Assembly (NCBI GenBank): GCA_038380435.1
Contig: JAWZYU010000009.1
Coordinates: 68,849,901-68,913,900, forward strand
Source of the DNA: Ryuthela nishihirai
Lineage: Eukaryota > Arthropoda > Arachnida > Araneae > Heptathelidae
Reading direction: 5' to 3'
Length of the DNA: 64,000 bases
Of the stretch, positions 11,252-20,783 are shown piece by piece. The first letter of the stretch is position 1, and each line of letters begins with the position of its first letter. Under the pieces are notes generated by a model, which saw only the letters and a program-made list of their open reading frames with translations, had not been told where the DNA came from and searched no databases. Both the position numbers and the translations under genes were made by a program.

Positions 11252-12203
11252 CACTTGGCCAAATTATTACGAACACTTACCTCATACTTTGTTTGGTCTC
11301 CGGGGGCAGTTGATAGCCAGGACTCGAAGTGGCACGCTTTCCACACAGTACCGAAATGCATCATAAGCGAAATTGTCCCATACGTTTTCGATTGGATTAA
11401 GATTAGGAGATTGTGCAGGCCAGGGAAGGTGATAAAAGTTAGTTTCATGTTCATCAAACCACACCTGTGTCATTCGAGAGCTATGGATCGGTGCATTATT
11501 GCCATCTTCACTAGGCTAAAAATGACATATCATCGTCAGCACCTTATCGTCCAAGATGCTTTCAAATTTCCGGGAAGTGATGTTACTCTGCATAGAAACA
11601 GAGTACCTAATCTATGTCAGGAAAAGGATCCCTACACCACCACACTGCTTCCAATACACAGTAGGAGCTACAGATGATAAGTCCACTGCTTTATGGGATT
11701 GTCGCTACGTTGGCCATTTATTGAGAACACTGTATATAATGATCCACCTGACCACAAATATCCAGTCTTCCACTGATCTGGTTCGCCGATCTATCAATCA
11801 CTGGAGTCTTCGAATCCTATTTTTACAAATTCTTTGTATCATGCTATGGCTTTCGTATCATGATACAGTTCCCAAATTTCAAAGTTTTAAATTTCTGCCC
11901 ATAGTTATCATTGAAATGTGTTTTGAAGTATTGTTACCCATCGTCTCTCTCAGCTGATCTGTAGTAACCCTGTTTTGCCGTAGACTTCGTGTCAAAAAAC
12001 GCATGTCTCTCTCCGTAAGAGCCTTTTTCCTCCGACATTTGCCACGATTGGCTGACGTTTTTTGAGACAGTTTCCATTCTCCATACACTTGGGGTATTGT
12101 GCTCCAGGAGTTTTCGCCGAGTTCCATCACCTCCTTTACAGATGCTCCTGCCCATCGTGTTCCAACGATGAGTCTCCTTTCGAAATCAATCAGATCAGAT
12201 TTT
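11252..12203 (-). mobile_element. Tc1-like element T2, one end found
   Basis: The element's 3' end has the repeat CACTTGGCCAAATTATTACG at 11252, nearly the same as both termini of the related element at 54.7-55.4 kb. No matching right-hand repeat was found after the transposase N-terminus, so that side is truncated or diverged. A short inverted repeat (CAGATTTTTACC with TGGTAAAAATCTG) lies at about 12196-12225. Confidence 0.75.
11282..12203 (-). pseudogene. Tc1 transposase (T2), fragmented
   Basis: Reading on the minus strand, LIDFERRLIVGTRWAG begins near 12200, followed by a DNA-binding region (KALTERDMRFLTRSLRQNRV, about 11960-12060). The C-terminal catalytic part is at 11282-11473: HSSRMTQVWFDEHETNF, then WPAQSPNLNPIENVWD with the catalytic Glu. 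The DNAPIH motif upstream of it is distorted to DGNNAPIH by a small insertion. The middle is broken by frameshifts. No function is expected. Confidence 0.82.
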
Positions 12204-12225
12204 TACCCTTGTGGTAAAAATCTGA

Positions 12226-13924
12226 TCTCCACCATGCCTTTAAGGCTTTTGTAGGATTTCTTAGCGATGCATAATACTAACATCACTAAAAGAGATTCAA
12301 TGTCTGTAAGAAATTTTGCATACATTGGCATGTTTCATGGTACTTCTCACACGGTGCAATGCTCATAATAATTTCAGCAGTTAGTGTAGATACACAGGAA
12401 ACGTACGAAGGTACCATACAGAAAGAGTGCAACTAAAGACCTTTGCAAAACGCTGCACTACATTTGTATGAACAACGTCAAAGTACAGTCCCTATGACCC
12501 AAATGCGTTTTCATCCTTAAGGAGTCCAGTACACCACTCTCAACAAGATTATTAGGAATAGTCTGCATATCGCGTATTCGACGCCTATTCAAAATTCAAA
12601 CACTCAGTTGGAATTGACCTTTCAACATAGCACCTAGCTACGCATATAAGTGGTCATCAGTACCGTTCATTTCACATGAGTCAACAGTAATTGCTACCTG
12701 AGTGTAGGCTTATACGTGCAGCATGGAAGATGTTTGATCGTCAATACCGTCTCTAGGATATTAGTGTAGGTTCTGTGATGTTATGGGAAGTTCATGCCGG
12801 TGCTTTCAAACGGACCTCATTGTCTTTTTGAACGGTATCACTTTACAAGGGCGAAATCATTCTTCCCATCTTTCCATTTATTCACTGTAGAGCGTGAATT
12901 CCATTCATGCAAGATATTGTATGCACCCTCACTACTCAGATAACACAAACTGAGAACCACAAGAGATATGCTTTCTAAAATAAGAATTTCCACGTATGTA
13001 AAATCATTTCTACCACTGACGGTGTGTGTCCGAATAAATTCATATTATACGGTCTCGAATACGTTTCGTAAAACCTTGTGTAAAATCCTATTAAAAGAGA
13101 AAATTAACTTTAAAAGTAGCCAATGTAGCGATGTTAGAATGCTTTGTAGAGCAGTTTATCTTTAACTCCATTTCTGTCTCTAAACTTTTGAATCAAAAAA
13201 TTTGCGAACTCGTTCAGAGCGATGAAAGCCTATTACTATTCCTTTAGATGATTCTGAGTCGGCTCCTCTTTTGAACAAAATCTTTAAGAATTGCTAAAAC
13301 CAATTTAACGTAGCAGGAGTCTGTAATTACTTTTCTTGCATAAACAGCGGCGTCTTAAAACCATTTTATTTGGATAAAATAAATTCCCCTGCAGATGAAA
13401 AGCTCTTTTTAAGAAGTTAGCCTAGCATCAAAAGAATGTAGCAGATTTTTAATTAGTGTGGTAAAAAGCACTTAATTCTGAGATTAACATTTCATCAAAC
13501 AAACACAACTTTGGAAATATGCTTTATCGTACACACGAGTATTGGATAAATCGTCAAAACATTCCCCACATATCCAATTATAGATTAAAAAAAATAAACT
13601 TATCATTAGATAGAAACAATAGTCACTTACAGAGCGATGCAAAGAGGAAATATCTACTTTGTAGTATTCGTAAACTGTAGTGCTTTATTTTTTCTTATTA
13701 CAATAGCTGTAACTTTTAATCGATAGCCTGTAAATGAAGATTTTCCAGAATGGGATCACTGTGTGTCTTATTAGAGAGGTACCCGAGAAAATTTGTGATA
13801 ACAGAACGAAGTATTTTTGTTTAAAATGGAGTTGAGTTGTTTTGTCTTTGATCTGCATTTATGTGCAAAAAATATGCTAAATAGCAGGTCACAAATACAC
13901 GTTGGTTAGAGACACATTAGGTAA
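12226..13924. other. Intergenic stretch, nothing recognised
   Basis: No family motif, SINE head or long inverted repeat is visible over 1.7 kb. The only open frame above 60 codons (12968-13165) is lysine/serine-rich and unremarkable. This may be old unique DNA. Confidence 0.4.
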
Positions 13925-13992
13925 CTATTAGAAGACTGGTGGAAGCCTCTCGTCGAAGCCATTCAGCGTGTTCTTAACATGCACAGAGTATT
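13925..13992 (-). repeat. SINE-A fragment
   Basis: The string around GGAAGCCTCTCGTCGAAGCC and GTGTTCTTAACATGCACAG matches, in reverse, the middle of SINE-A (compare 56440-56520). It lies directly upstream of a forward SINE-A copy. Confidence 0.65.
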
Positions 13993-13997
13993 GTTAA

Positions 13998-14372
13998 GGG
14001 TGAGCTTAGTCGGTAGCACGCCAGGACCGTAATCTGTAGTTCCGAGGTTCGAGTCCCACATGATCCAGCGTTAAGATTTATTTCTGCCAAACCCATTCCT
14101 GTTCTCAATCACAAAAAGAAAACCGATGGGCTTGAAAAGGACGCCCTCCGTCGGATTGGACGTAAAGCCATGACTCCGTGTGTAGAAGACCAATACCTAG
14201 GGTACGAGTTAAAGAACACTCTGGATGGCCTTGACAAGAGTCTTTCCCTTATCTATTAATTGCAATACAATGGGTCTCCTCCCCCATCCTTCTCTGAGCT
14301 CTTGGGATTCTTGCGATCTGGCCATTTAGCCTATTGTGTTCAAAAAATGCCACTCAGAGGTAAAAAAAAAAG
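13998..14372 (+). repeat. SINE-A, full-length tRNA-derived SINE
   Basis: A tRNA-like head carries an A box (TGAGCTTAGTCGGTAGCACG) and a B box (GGTTCGAGTCCCA), the split Pol III promoter. Next come the SINE-A body (GGGCTTGAAAAGG, then TCGGATTGGACGTAAAGCC) and the conserved tail GATCTGGCCATTTAGCC ... CTCAGAGGTAAA. About 20 pieces of this family occur in the window in both orientations. Confidence 0.88.
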
Positions 14373-14385
14373 CAACATCTCAGAC

Positions 14386-14540
14386 TATGGTTTCCCTGCA
14401 CACAAACCCACAGCTTATTGTCACATACGATGGACAACTGCCTTTCCAAGCCCTTAGTTGTGGGTTTGGGTAAAAAATCTCAAAGCTAGCACAGTTGGGA
14501 TTCGAAACATTAAACATTAGACGTAGCTCGCTATACACTA
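14386..14540 (-). repeat. SINE-A 5' half, reverse copy
   Basis: CCTGCACACAAACCCACAGC, CCTTTCCAAGCCC and GCTAGCACAGTTGGGATTCG match, in reverse, the SINE-A body and B box. With the two preceding entries it makes a minus-plus-minus cluster. Confidence 0.75.
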
Positions 14541-15059
14541 AACCAAACATTATCCCCATAAGAGAGGAAAAAGGAGGTAATTTGTCACTTAATATGTGAC
14601 CATTTAGTTTCCATATGTCAGTGCGAGCGATATTTTATATTAGATCCGAAACTACATACCATACATAGATTGGTTGCAAAAGAGATATCTGGCTTAAAAC
14701 TCTATAAAACTAGTGGATAAAGGAATACGTAATATTAAATTCACTGGTTTCCATAAATTAAGGAAAAATGAGAAAAATCGCGATCCTCACCAAACTTGTT
14801 CATGTTACCAGCAAAGTAATGCCGAGTGAGGATATCATATGCAAATTAGTCTAGGTTGCGTCAATTTGCATAATCGGATAGCGGCCAAAAAACGGGTGTT
14901 TTGAAGAGGATCGTTATTTTGTGTTGTAAATGTGAGTAAAGAAATTCGAACTAGCCATTGTCATGTTCCTATAATTTATTTATTTATATTTATTGTTCCA
15001 TTTTTATTGTATTTTTGTTGTTGTCAATATTTTCATGTATTAAGTGTGTTTTTGGAAGT

Positions 15060-15690
15060 GCTATTGTGAGGATGTGACTCAGATGTTGTTTTCAGGTCTG
15101 AGCTTGCTGCCTGCACGGAATGACTAATGCGAAAAGCCCTTATATGGTCTTTTACAACTAGCCTGGGGCGCGAGTGTGAGCGCTGGAGTGAGCCGGGTAA
15201 TAAGGAAACAACAGTCTTGAATGTCACTGTCAAATGAGAAGGACGTTTGAACACGCGTCAAGGGATGCCGATCTTACTCAAATAAAAACCCGTAAGGAGA
15301 GGGTTCAATTCTACGTGCGAATCAAGATTCTTGGTGAATCAAATAGAGTTCTGTGGAACTGAAGTGAGTTCTTAGTGAACCACGTTATACGCAAAGGTTG
15401 AATATTCTTTTGCCGAGTTTGAGGTCGGTAAAGCGAGAATGTGAAAAGTGCAGTTCTCCACCTCATTGCATAATTGTTTGCAGGAACAAAGCCCTAAGGA
15501 GTCGGGCGCATCCCCAGCACGTGATTGTATATAGTGTGAATAAACTGTGTCGTCCCTATACAACTCTCATGCGTGAATTGTTGGACATATTTCTGTATAT
15601 TACTTGGCGCAGCAAGTCTGAGACACACTCCGGTACGAGTGTAACAACCCACGAACCTGTTATTTCACCGAAATAAGGATGAAGGTAATT
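15060..15690 (+). mobile_element. LTR-retrotransposon 5' end fragment (Ty3/gypsy-like)
   Basis: A 540-bp block unlike its AT-rich surroundings contains a polyadenylation signal (AATAAA at about 15539) and then TTACT followed by TGGCGCAGCAAGTCTGAG (15605-15622). TGGCGCAG... is the form of primer-binding site used by many Ty3/gypsy elements directly after the 5' LTR. No gag or pol sequence follows; only about 80 bp of internal DNA remains. The left LTR edge and the target duplication could not be fixed, so this call rests mainly on the primer-site match and the polyadenylation signal. Confidence 0.45.
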
Positions 15691-15894
15691 AAAGGACTAA
15701 TATATCGTCCTGTACTTAGAATGGGTAAATCTTTTGTCATCTGGCACAACACCACATTCGGCGCAGTTCAAAGAAAATCTAATTCCACATGACGAAGTAA
15801 AAATCTGCGTTGTTCTTCCCCTTACCGGCGCTACAACAGCCATTTCGTAGGAATGACCTCTAAACATCATTAGCCAAATGAACTGTGGTTGACA

Positions 15895-16900
15895 GCTATT
15901 GGCCAGCTCGAAGCAGACCAGTCTGTCAGATGTGGCAGGATGGCTGAATATGAGTCCTTCTGTGGTCCATAGATTGTGGAATCAATTTCTTAGCACGGAT
16001 TCCGGGTCTAGGAGGTTTAGCAGAGGAACGGCTAGAGTTACAACCGCTGTACACGACCAATATCTGCGATTAACAGCACGAAGGAGCAGGACATCTACTC
16101 CAGATCAGCTACGATCCTCTCTTGCAGAGCAATTAGGAGGCTTATACTGTGCGTAGAAGGCTTCATGAGGGAGGTCTGTACGCTAGAAGGCCAGTAATTT
16201 GTATACCCCTCATGTTACGTGACATGTTACGTGACACGAAATTAGTGATCTGACAACCTTCGTGTCACGTGACACGAAGGTTGTCAGATCACTAATTTCT
16301 AAAAAATCGCTGCCAGATATTTTTTCTGAATTCTGTAATCAACCATAGTGTTCGGATACTTTTTTGAGCGACTGTACCTGCTATCATCCCAGTAACATCC
16401 GTCAAAGAGGCAGTTACAGAGGAGGTAGCGTATGTGTTTGGGGTGGCATTTCTTTAGATGGCATTTCCTTAGATGTGTTGACCTCTATTTGTGGGCGAGT
16501 GGGAACCTCAATGCTCAAAGCTATAGAGATGACATCCGGGACTATTATGAAAGGCCTTACACTGGTGCAATAGGTGAAACATTTATCTTGCAAGACGATA
16601 AAGCACAGAGCTCTACTAGTGGAACAATACCTTCAAGTGGAGACCATTATGCGGATGAAGTGGTCAGCTCGATCTCCCGACCTACATTCGATTGAGCATG
16701 TGTGGGATGCTCTAGGTAGATGTTTTGCTGCCCTCAACCCACCACCTAAAAGAAATGGGGACTTATTACTGCTTTAAAGGAACAATGGTCGTTACTCCAT
16801 ACTGAGATGATTCGCAACATCATAAACAGCATGGAACATAGCTGTCGTACATGCATTGCTGTAAGGGGTGACCACACCACTTATTAAAGAACTTTGTCCA
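15895..16900 (+). pseudogene. Tc1 transposase (T3), interrupted by MITE-1
   Basis: The N-terminal part (LSDVAGWLNMSPSVVHRLWN, then RRSRTSTPDQLRSSLAEQLGG) is open from 15899 to 16156 and is a paired-like helix-turn-helix of Tc1 type. The frame then runs into the MITE. After it, YHPSNIRQRGSYRGGSVCVW and SARSPDLHSIEHVWDALGR give the C-terminal catalytic region with the final Glu. The segment with the first catalytic Asp (WSDES-type) is missing, so the MITE insertion came with a deletion of roughly 60 codons. Several stops follow. Confidence 0.82.
16210..16374. repeat. MITE-1 copy inside T3, left arm truncated
   Basis: The centre AAGGTTGTCAGATC with its inverted partner around TGTCACGTGACA, and the right terminus TTTTTTGAGCGACTG followed by TA, match the full copy at 41.6 kb. 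The left arm is replaced by a short repeat of ATGTTACGTGAC, so the copy is incomplete. Confidence 0.82.
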
Positions 16901-17435
16901 TTGCATTCTGACACCTCCTTTTTTGGACCAAGTCCTGTAAATGTTATTTTTTGACGAAAAATATTTCTAGTGTAAAATATTTTATGCCATTCTCAAACTA
17001 GCATTGTAATTCGTGTTTCCATCAAATTTCATTAAAATCATTCATATAATTTTTTGTTTATCATAATTTTTCTGAGTTTTCCTTAATTTATGGGAACTAG
17101 TGTAAATGGGTTGTAAAGTACTGGGAACTAAAATGCTGCATTAGAGTGTACATAGCACAAACGGTTAGAGAAATACTTCTCTAAATTGAAGGACATGAAG
17201 CAGCAGAGCTAACAGCGCTCCAGATAGCGTACTATAGTGTTCTGTTTCTGGTCTTTGTGAGGTTTTATTCTACTCACTTAACCATCGATCCTGTTGCCAA
17301 AGAAGGCATTTTTGGGCTTTCAAATGTCGTACTCCATCTTCTAGGGTGCTACGTCGAGTCCCTTGTATACGACGAGCATACTCTGTGAGTATTAAAAAAA
17401 CACTGGGGAGTCTTGATAGCAAGGAAGTGGAGGTT

Positions 17436-17745
17436 GATTCAGACGGTAGCTTAAGCAGCTTCATAACTTGATGTGCCCTGGTTCGATTTCCCGCTATGTC
17501 TGCTTGAAGATAGTGCCAGCAACCGTTAGCGTTGAAACCAGCAACCGTCAGCGTTGAAACCAGCAACCGTCAGCGTTGAAACCAGCAACCATGCAGCGTA
17601 GAAATAGTGCCGCTAAGCCAGCAACCGTCGGATTCAATATCAAGCCGTGAGGCTGTGTGCAGGAGAGTATACCCTGTGCACTTTAAAGAGTACACTGGCT
17701 ATCCTTGACATGAGGCTTTCATCTATCTCCTAATAGGGTTCAAGT
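17436..17745 (+). repeat. SINE-A variant with internal 22-bp tandem repeat
   Basis: A weak head (GGTAGCTTAAGCAGC, B box CTGGTTCGATTTCCC) and a body ending CTGTGTGCAGGAGAGTATAC ... CCTTGACATGAGG show the SINE-A layout. Between head and body, 17515-17582 holds three to four direct copies of CCAGCAACCGTCAGCGTTGA plus two bases, followed by a degenerate fourth and fifth. Confidence 0.65.
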
Positions 17746-18181
17746 GGATTTTCGCTATCGAAATCTTACTTCTTGGAGTAAGTATGATCTGCCCATTTTG
17801 TGCACAAAATGCACTTCAGAGATAACCCATACCCAACTTAAAAGCAAGCTTCCTTCCGCCCATAAAATTGTCTCAGAACCATACGAAGAATTATTGAACA
17901 TTGACCTAAATTATTACGTCATTACGCACCAGAGAGTATCTCATTTTATTAAAATAACCCAATTCAACGTTAAGAATCATCCACCACTGCCATCAGTGCC
18001 GATTAAATAAAAGAATATGTGAGAATAAAAAATACTCAATGAACACTAGCACAGAACTAAGTTTAAAACTTTACTTCCTTTGCCATTTATAGCAAATTTA
18101 TTAATAAATTTTTTCACTGTGATTGTTACTTGTTTACAATCAAGGCTTTTTCTCCGGTGACGCCGGGAATTCTCTCAAAAT

Positions 18182-18482
18182 CCGGTTAAACCTGTTCCTA
18201 AATGCTACAAAAATCACATTAGGAAGCATAGGAGACATTAAATAAAGATAAATACCTCCTCAAGCTGCTGCTTGCCATAGAGGTATGACAGGAGACTGTC
18301 AGTTTAATACGCCATAGTAGAGAGATTGCCTATGAGAATGGCGGGTCCTCAGAAGATTTTTTTTGCCAACTGCACGCGGTGTTCCCAGGTGGTCACCCTC
18401 CCAGGTACTGACCGCGCCCAAAGCTGCTTAGCTTCGGTGATCGGACACGAACCAGTGTTTTCAGCTTGGTACTGCCGTTGGC
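18182..18482 (-). mobile_element. SINE-C copy with a 5S rRNA head, flanked by a 12-bp target duplication
   Basis: The 12-mer TTCTCTCAAAAT occurs at 18170-18181 and again at 18483-18494, directly at both edges of a 301-bp unit. On the minus strand the unit begins exactly with a complete 5S rRNA sequence (118 nt). It continues with A8 and then a body (TCTACTATGGCG, AAACTGACAG, GGCAAGCAGC, GCTTGAGGAG) that is shared with tRNA-headed copies at 22.2, 24.8 and 27.1 kb. The duplication shows that head and body inserted together as one retroposed unit, the organisation of a SINE3-type (5S-derived) SINE. Confidence 0.88.
18365..18482 (-). rRNA. 5S rRNA-derived sequence (SINE head, not a free 5S gene)
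   Basis: On the minus strand the sequence starts GCCAACGGCAGTACCAAGCT. It passes through TCCGATCACCGAAGCTAAGC and GGGCGCGGTCAGTACCTGGG, then ends CACCGCGTGCAGTTGGC. Length (118 nt), order of the conserved blocks and the complementary first and last bases all fit animal 5S rRNA. The internal Pol III control region (A box, intermediate element, C box) is largely kept. It is followed by A8, not by the T-run terminator of a true 5S gene, and lies within a retroposon. Confidence 0.92.
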
Positions 18483-18630
18483 TTCTCTCAAAATTATAAG
18501 TCAGTAAATGAAAGTAAACCTAAGATTATTAATAAATCGGCCATTTAAATTCGATGGAAACACTTTTAAACATCAAATATAGGTGTAAAACTTTTAGTAG
18601 GGTGGGATTCGAACCCAATATCTACTAATA

Positions 18631-19108
18631 GTTGGTTGGTTGTTTAGGGTTTTATGGCGCATTATCATCTAAGGCTATAATGCGCCAAACGAATGTCCAA
18701 AAGTAAAAAGATAAAAGTCATGAAACCCTCAACCAATGTTTAAAAATAAACTACAAAGTCAACAAGGAAAAGGTAGAACAATACGATGACAAGTAGTGAA
18801 AAACAATAAACAAATGTAGAAATATGTTGTAAAAATAAATAAAAGCAACCTGTAGGCAACCTGGTTTAAACATATATATAATAAACAGTAGAGTAAAACT
18901 ATAGACGAGTTAACCTGTAAATTGTAAAAATTGAAAAAAGCGTTAAAACAACAATGATCTGATAACAAATGTCCGAGTGTTAAGTGGCTCGGATATAAAA
19001 TCATGAAAAGTAAAATACAAACGTCGTTCCAGATTAAAACATGGGCAATGAATTAAAATATGTTTGATAGTTAAAATAGTGTCGCAAAACTCAAACTTAG
19101 GTACGTAC
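18631..19108 (-). mobile_element. 5'-truncated LINE tail with a 12-bp target duplication
   Basis: TATCTACTAATA occurs at 18619-18630 and 19109-19120, bounding a 478-bp insert. On the minus strand it starts near the end of an ORF2: the reading LTIKHILIHCPCFNLERR matches the C-terminal motif of I-type LINE proteins. It ends in a 3' UTR finishing GCGCCATAAAACCC followed by TAAACAACCAACCAACT. The insertion split a tRNA-like SINE head whose B box (GGGTTCGAATCCCAC, minus strand) is left at 18603-18618. Confidence 0.78.
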
Positions 19109-19157
19109 TATCTACTAATAACATGCCAGGTACTCTGACAAGTGTACTACAGAGATA

Positions 19158-19518
19158 GGGTGGGGTGGGGGACAGTTGGCAGTGCTCTATGCTCGTAATT
19201 TGCAGTTCCCAGGTTCGAGTTGAGGCCAGCGTTGAGATTTATTACCGCAGAACTCCCACCTATGGCCTCGATCAGTAGGGGACACCAATGGGTTTGAAAA
19301 GGCCGCCGTCCATCGGATGGTACGTTAATCCGTGGCCTTGGGCATGCTAAAGAACACTTGGTGGGCTTGACAGAAGGCTACCATCTATCTCCTAACAGAT
19401 TATTACCTTTATTATAATTTAATTAAGGTGTCCATCGAATTTAATTAAGGTATCCAATAGGTCTAATTCTCACAACCTTCTCTGAGCCTTGTGATCTGGT
19501 CATTTAACCCATTGTGTG
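19158..19518 (+). repeat. SINE-A, plus copy of an inverted pair
   Basis: The B box CCAGGTTCGAGT, body CCATCGGATGGTACGTTAAT and tail GTGATCTGGTCATTTAACCC mark SINE-A. About 55 bp of AT-rich sequence with a duplicated AATTTAATTAAGGT interrupts it at about 19390-19447. Confidence 0.82.
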
Positions 19519-19893
19519 TTGGGTTGTTTTACCTCTGAGAGGCACTTTTTGCACACATTGGGCTAAATGGCCAGGTCACAAGGATCTAGAGAGAGTTGGG
19601 GGAGAGGATCCACTGGACAGCTGTTGGGAGACAGATAGTTGCCTCCCTCAAGGCTATCCAGCGTGTCTCTTTGGCATGCACAGGTGCACAACGGTGCACA
19701 CGGTACCATGGCTTAACTTCCCATACAACGGACGGCGGTCTTTCCAAGCCCAATTAAGGTGTCGCCTACTGACTAAGGGCAGGGCCGGGTGTTTTACGAA
19801 GATAAAACTCAACACTGACCCAAGTGGGACTCGAATCTGGGAACTTCAGATTACGAGCCTGGAGCTCTACCAGCTAAGCCCTCACCCCCATTG
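19519..19893 (-). repeat. SINE-A, minus copy, tail-to-tail with the preceding one
   Basis: It begins with the reversed tail TTGGGTTGTTTTACCTCTGA and ends with a reversed B box (GGGACTCGAATCTGGGAA) and A box region (CTCTACCAGCTAAGCC). It abuts the plus copy at their 3' ends. The open frame 19514-19921 through it is a chance frame in the SINE. Confidence 0.88.
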
Positions 19894-19997
19894 TGTGAAA
19901 AAAAGTGCTTCTTACAGGTAAAACAGCCCACCGACCATCAATCATGTATGTCAACTTCCAAAGACACCCACGATTGATAGACGGTAGCTACCAATCG

Positions 19998-20095
19998 GTG
20001 TGGACAACTTTCCCCCTAACGCTGAGTTTGATAGTCAAGACGCTTTCATCAAATTTCAACTGAATCAACATCAAATCTCTGCTTATAATTAATTT
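19998..20095 (+). repeat. SINE-B tail fragment
   Basis: GCTGAGTTTGATAGTCAAGA and CAACTGAATCAACATCAAAT align with the tail of the tRNA-headed element 250 bp downstream. The head is absent. Confidence 0.5.
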
Positions 20096-20235
20096 ACAGC
20101 ATACTCAGAATATACTGCATCTATGTATCATCATGATACTGTGGAAGCTGAAGTCCATGTCATCAATGTCCCTGACACATGTGATTGTGTACCTGCTGAC
20201 TGAAGATTCAAATCATTACTAAAGGAAATCCTGAT

Positions 20236-20420
20236 CCGCGTCCGTTAGCTCAATGGTAGCATCAGCTAGACATGCTATCAGAAAGTCGTGGATTTGTTTC
20301 CCACTAGGCTCAAGACAAGTTTACCACTGAGTATGATGTTCAAGCGTACGTTCCTCGAATTACAATTGAATCAGCATTAGATCTTTACATATAATTCAGA
20401 TTTCCATTTCCTTATAATGG
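20236..20420 (+). repeat. SINE-B, tRNA-headed element
   Basis: The head has an A box (TTAGCTCAATGGTAGCATC) and a B-box/T-arm-like string (GTGGATTTGTTTCCCAC) that can form the T stem. The acceptor ends do not pair, so it is not a functional tRNA gene. The body (GTATGATGTTCAAGCGTACG, ATTGAATCAGCATTAGATC) recurs at 19998-20095. Confidence 0.6.
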
Positions 20421-20783
20421 ATATTTTCCATTAATTTCAACAATTAAATTTGTAGTCGGGCTAATGAATTTCTTATTGTTTACGGTAAATTTCCCCCCTC
20501 CCCCCAAGGAAAAAAACAATATCAAACGGCCAGTTTAATTTTAAAATGAGACTCTACCAATGTTATTCCATGTCAAAAACAACGGCAACTGAATTTACAG
20601 GGTGTCTCAAAAATATAAGTACAAAATTTTAGTGAAGGTAGATAACATCTAAAGGAATGAGAATTGCATAGGAACCCATAACCGGAAACGTCACCGTAAG
20701 TCAATAGACGGCGCTGTTCATCAGTGCGCTAGAGGGGAAATTTCGGATTTCCTCATTCGAGCGGTAGTCCGCTGACGAAAAGC

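Larger units (their letters stand above)
14742..17102 (+). mobile_element. Tc1-like element T3 with later insertions
   Basis: Terminal inverted repeats CACTGGTTTCCATAAATTAA (left) and the complement of CACTAGTTCCCATAAATTAA (right) bracket 2.36 kb. A TA follows the right end. The element is longer than a normal Tc1 because an LTR-like segment (about 15060-15690) and a MITE-1 copy (16210-16374) lie inside. A solitary terminus of the same family is at 53609-53640. Confidence 0.8.

Noticed and set aside
18365..18482. Functional 5S rRNA gene
   Set aside because: No T-run terminator follows; A8 and a SINE body follow instead, and the unit is inside a target duplication.
20236..20310. Possible tRNA gene
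   Set aside because: The A and B boxes and a T-stem can be seen, but the acceptor ends do not pair and the same tail recurs elsewhere, so it is a SINE head.
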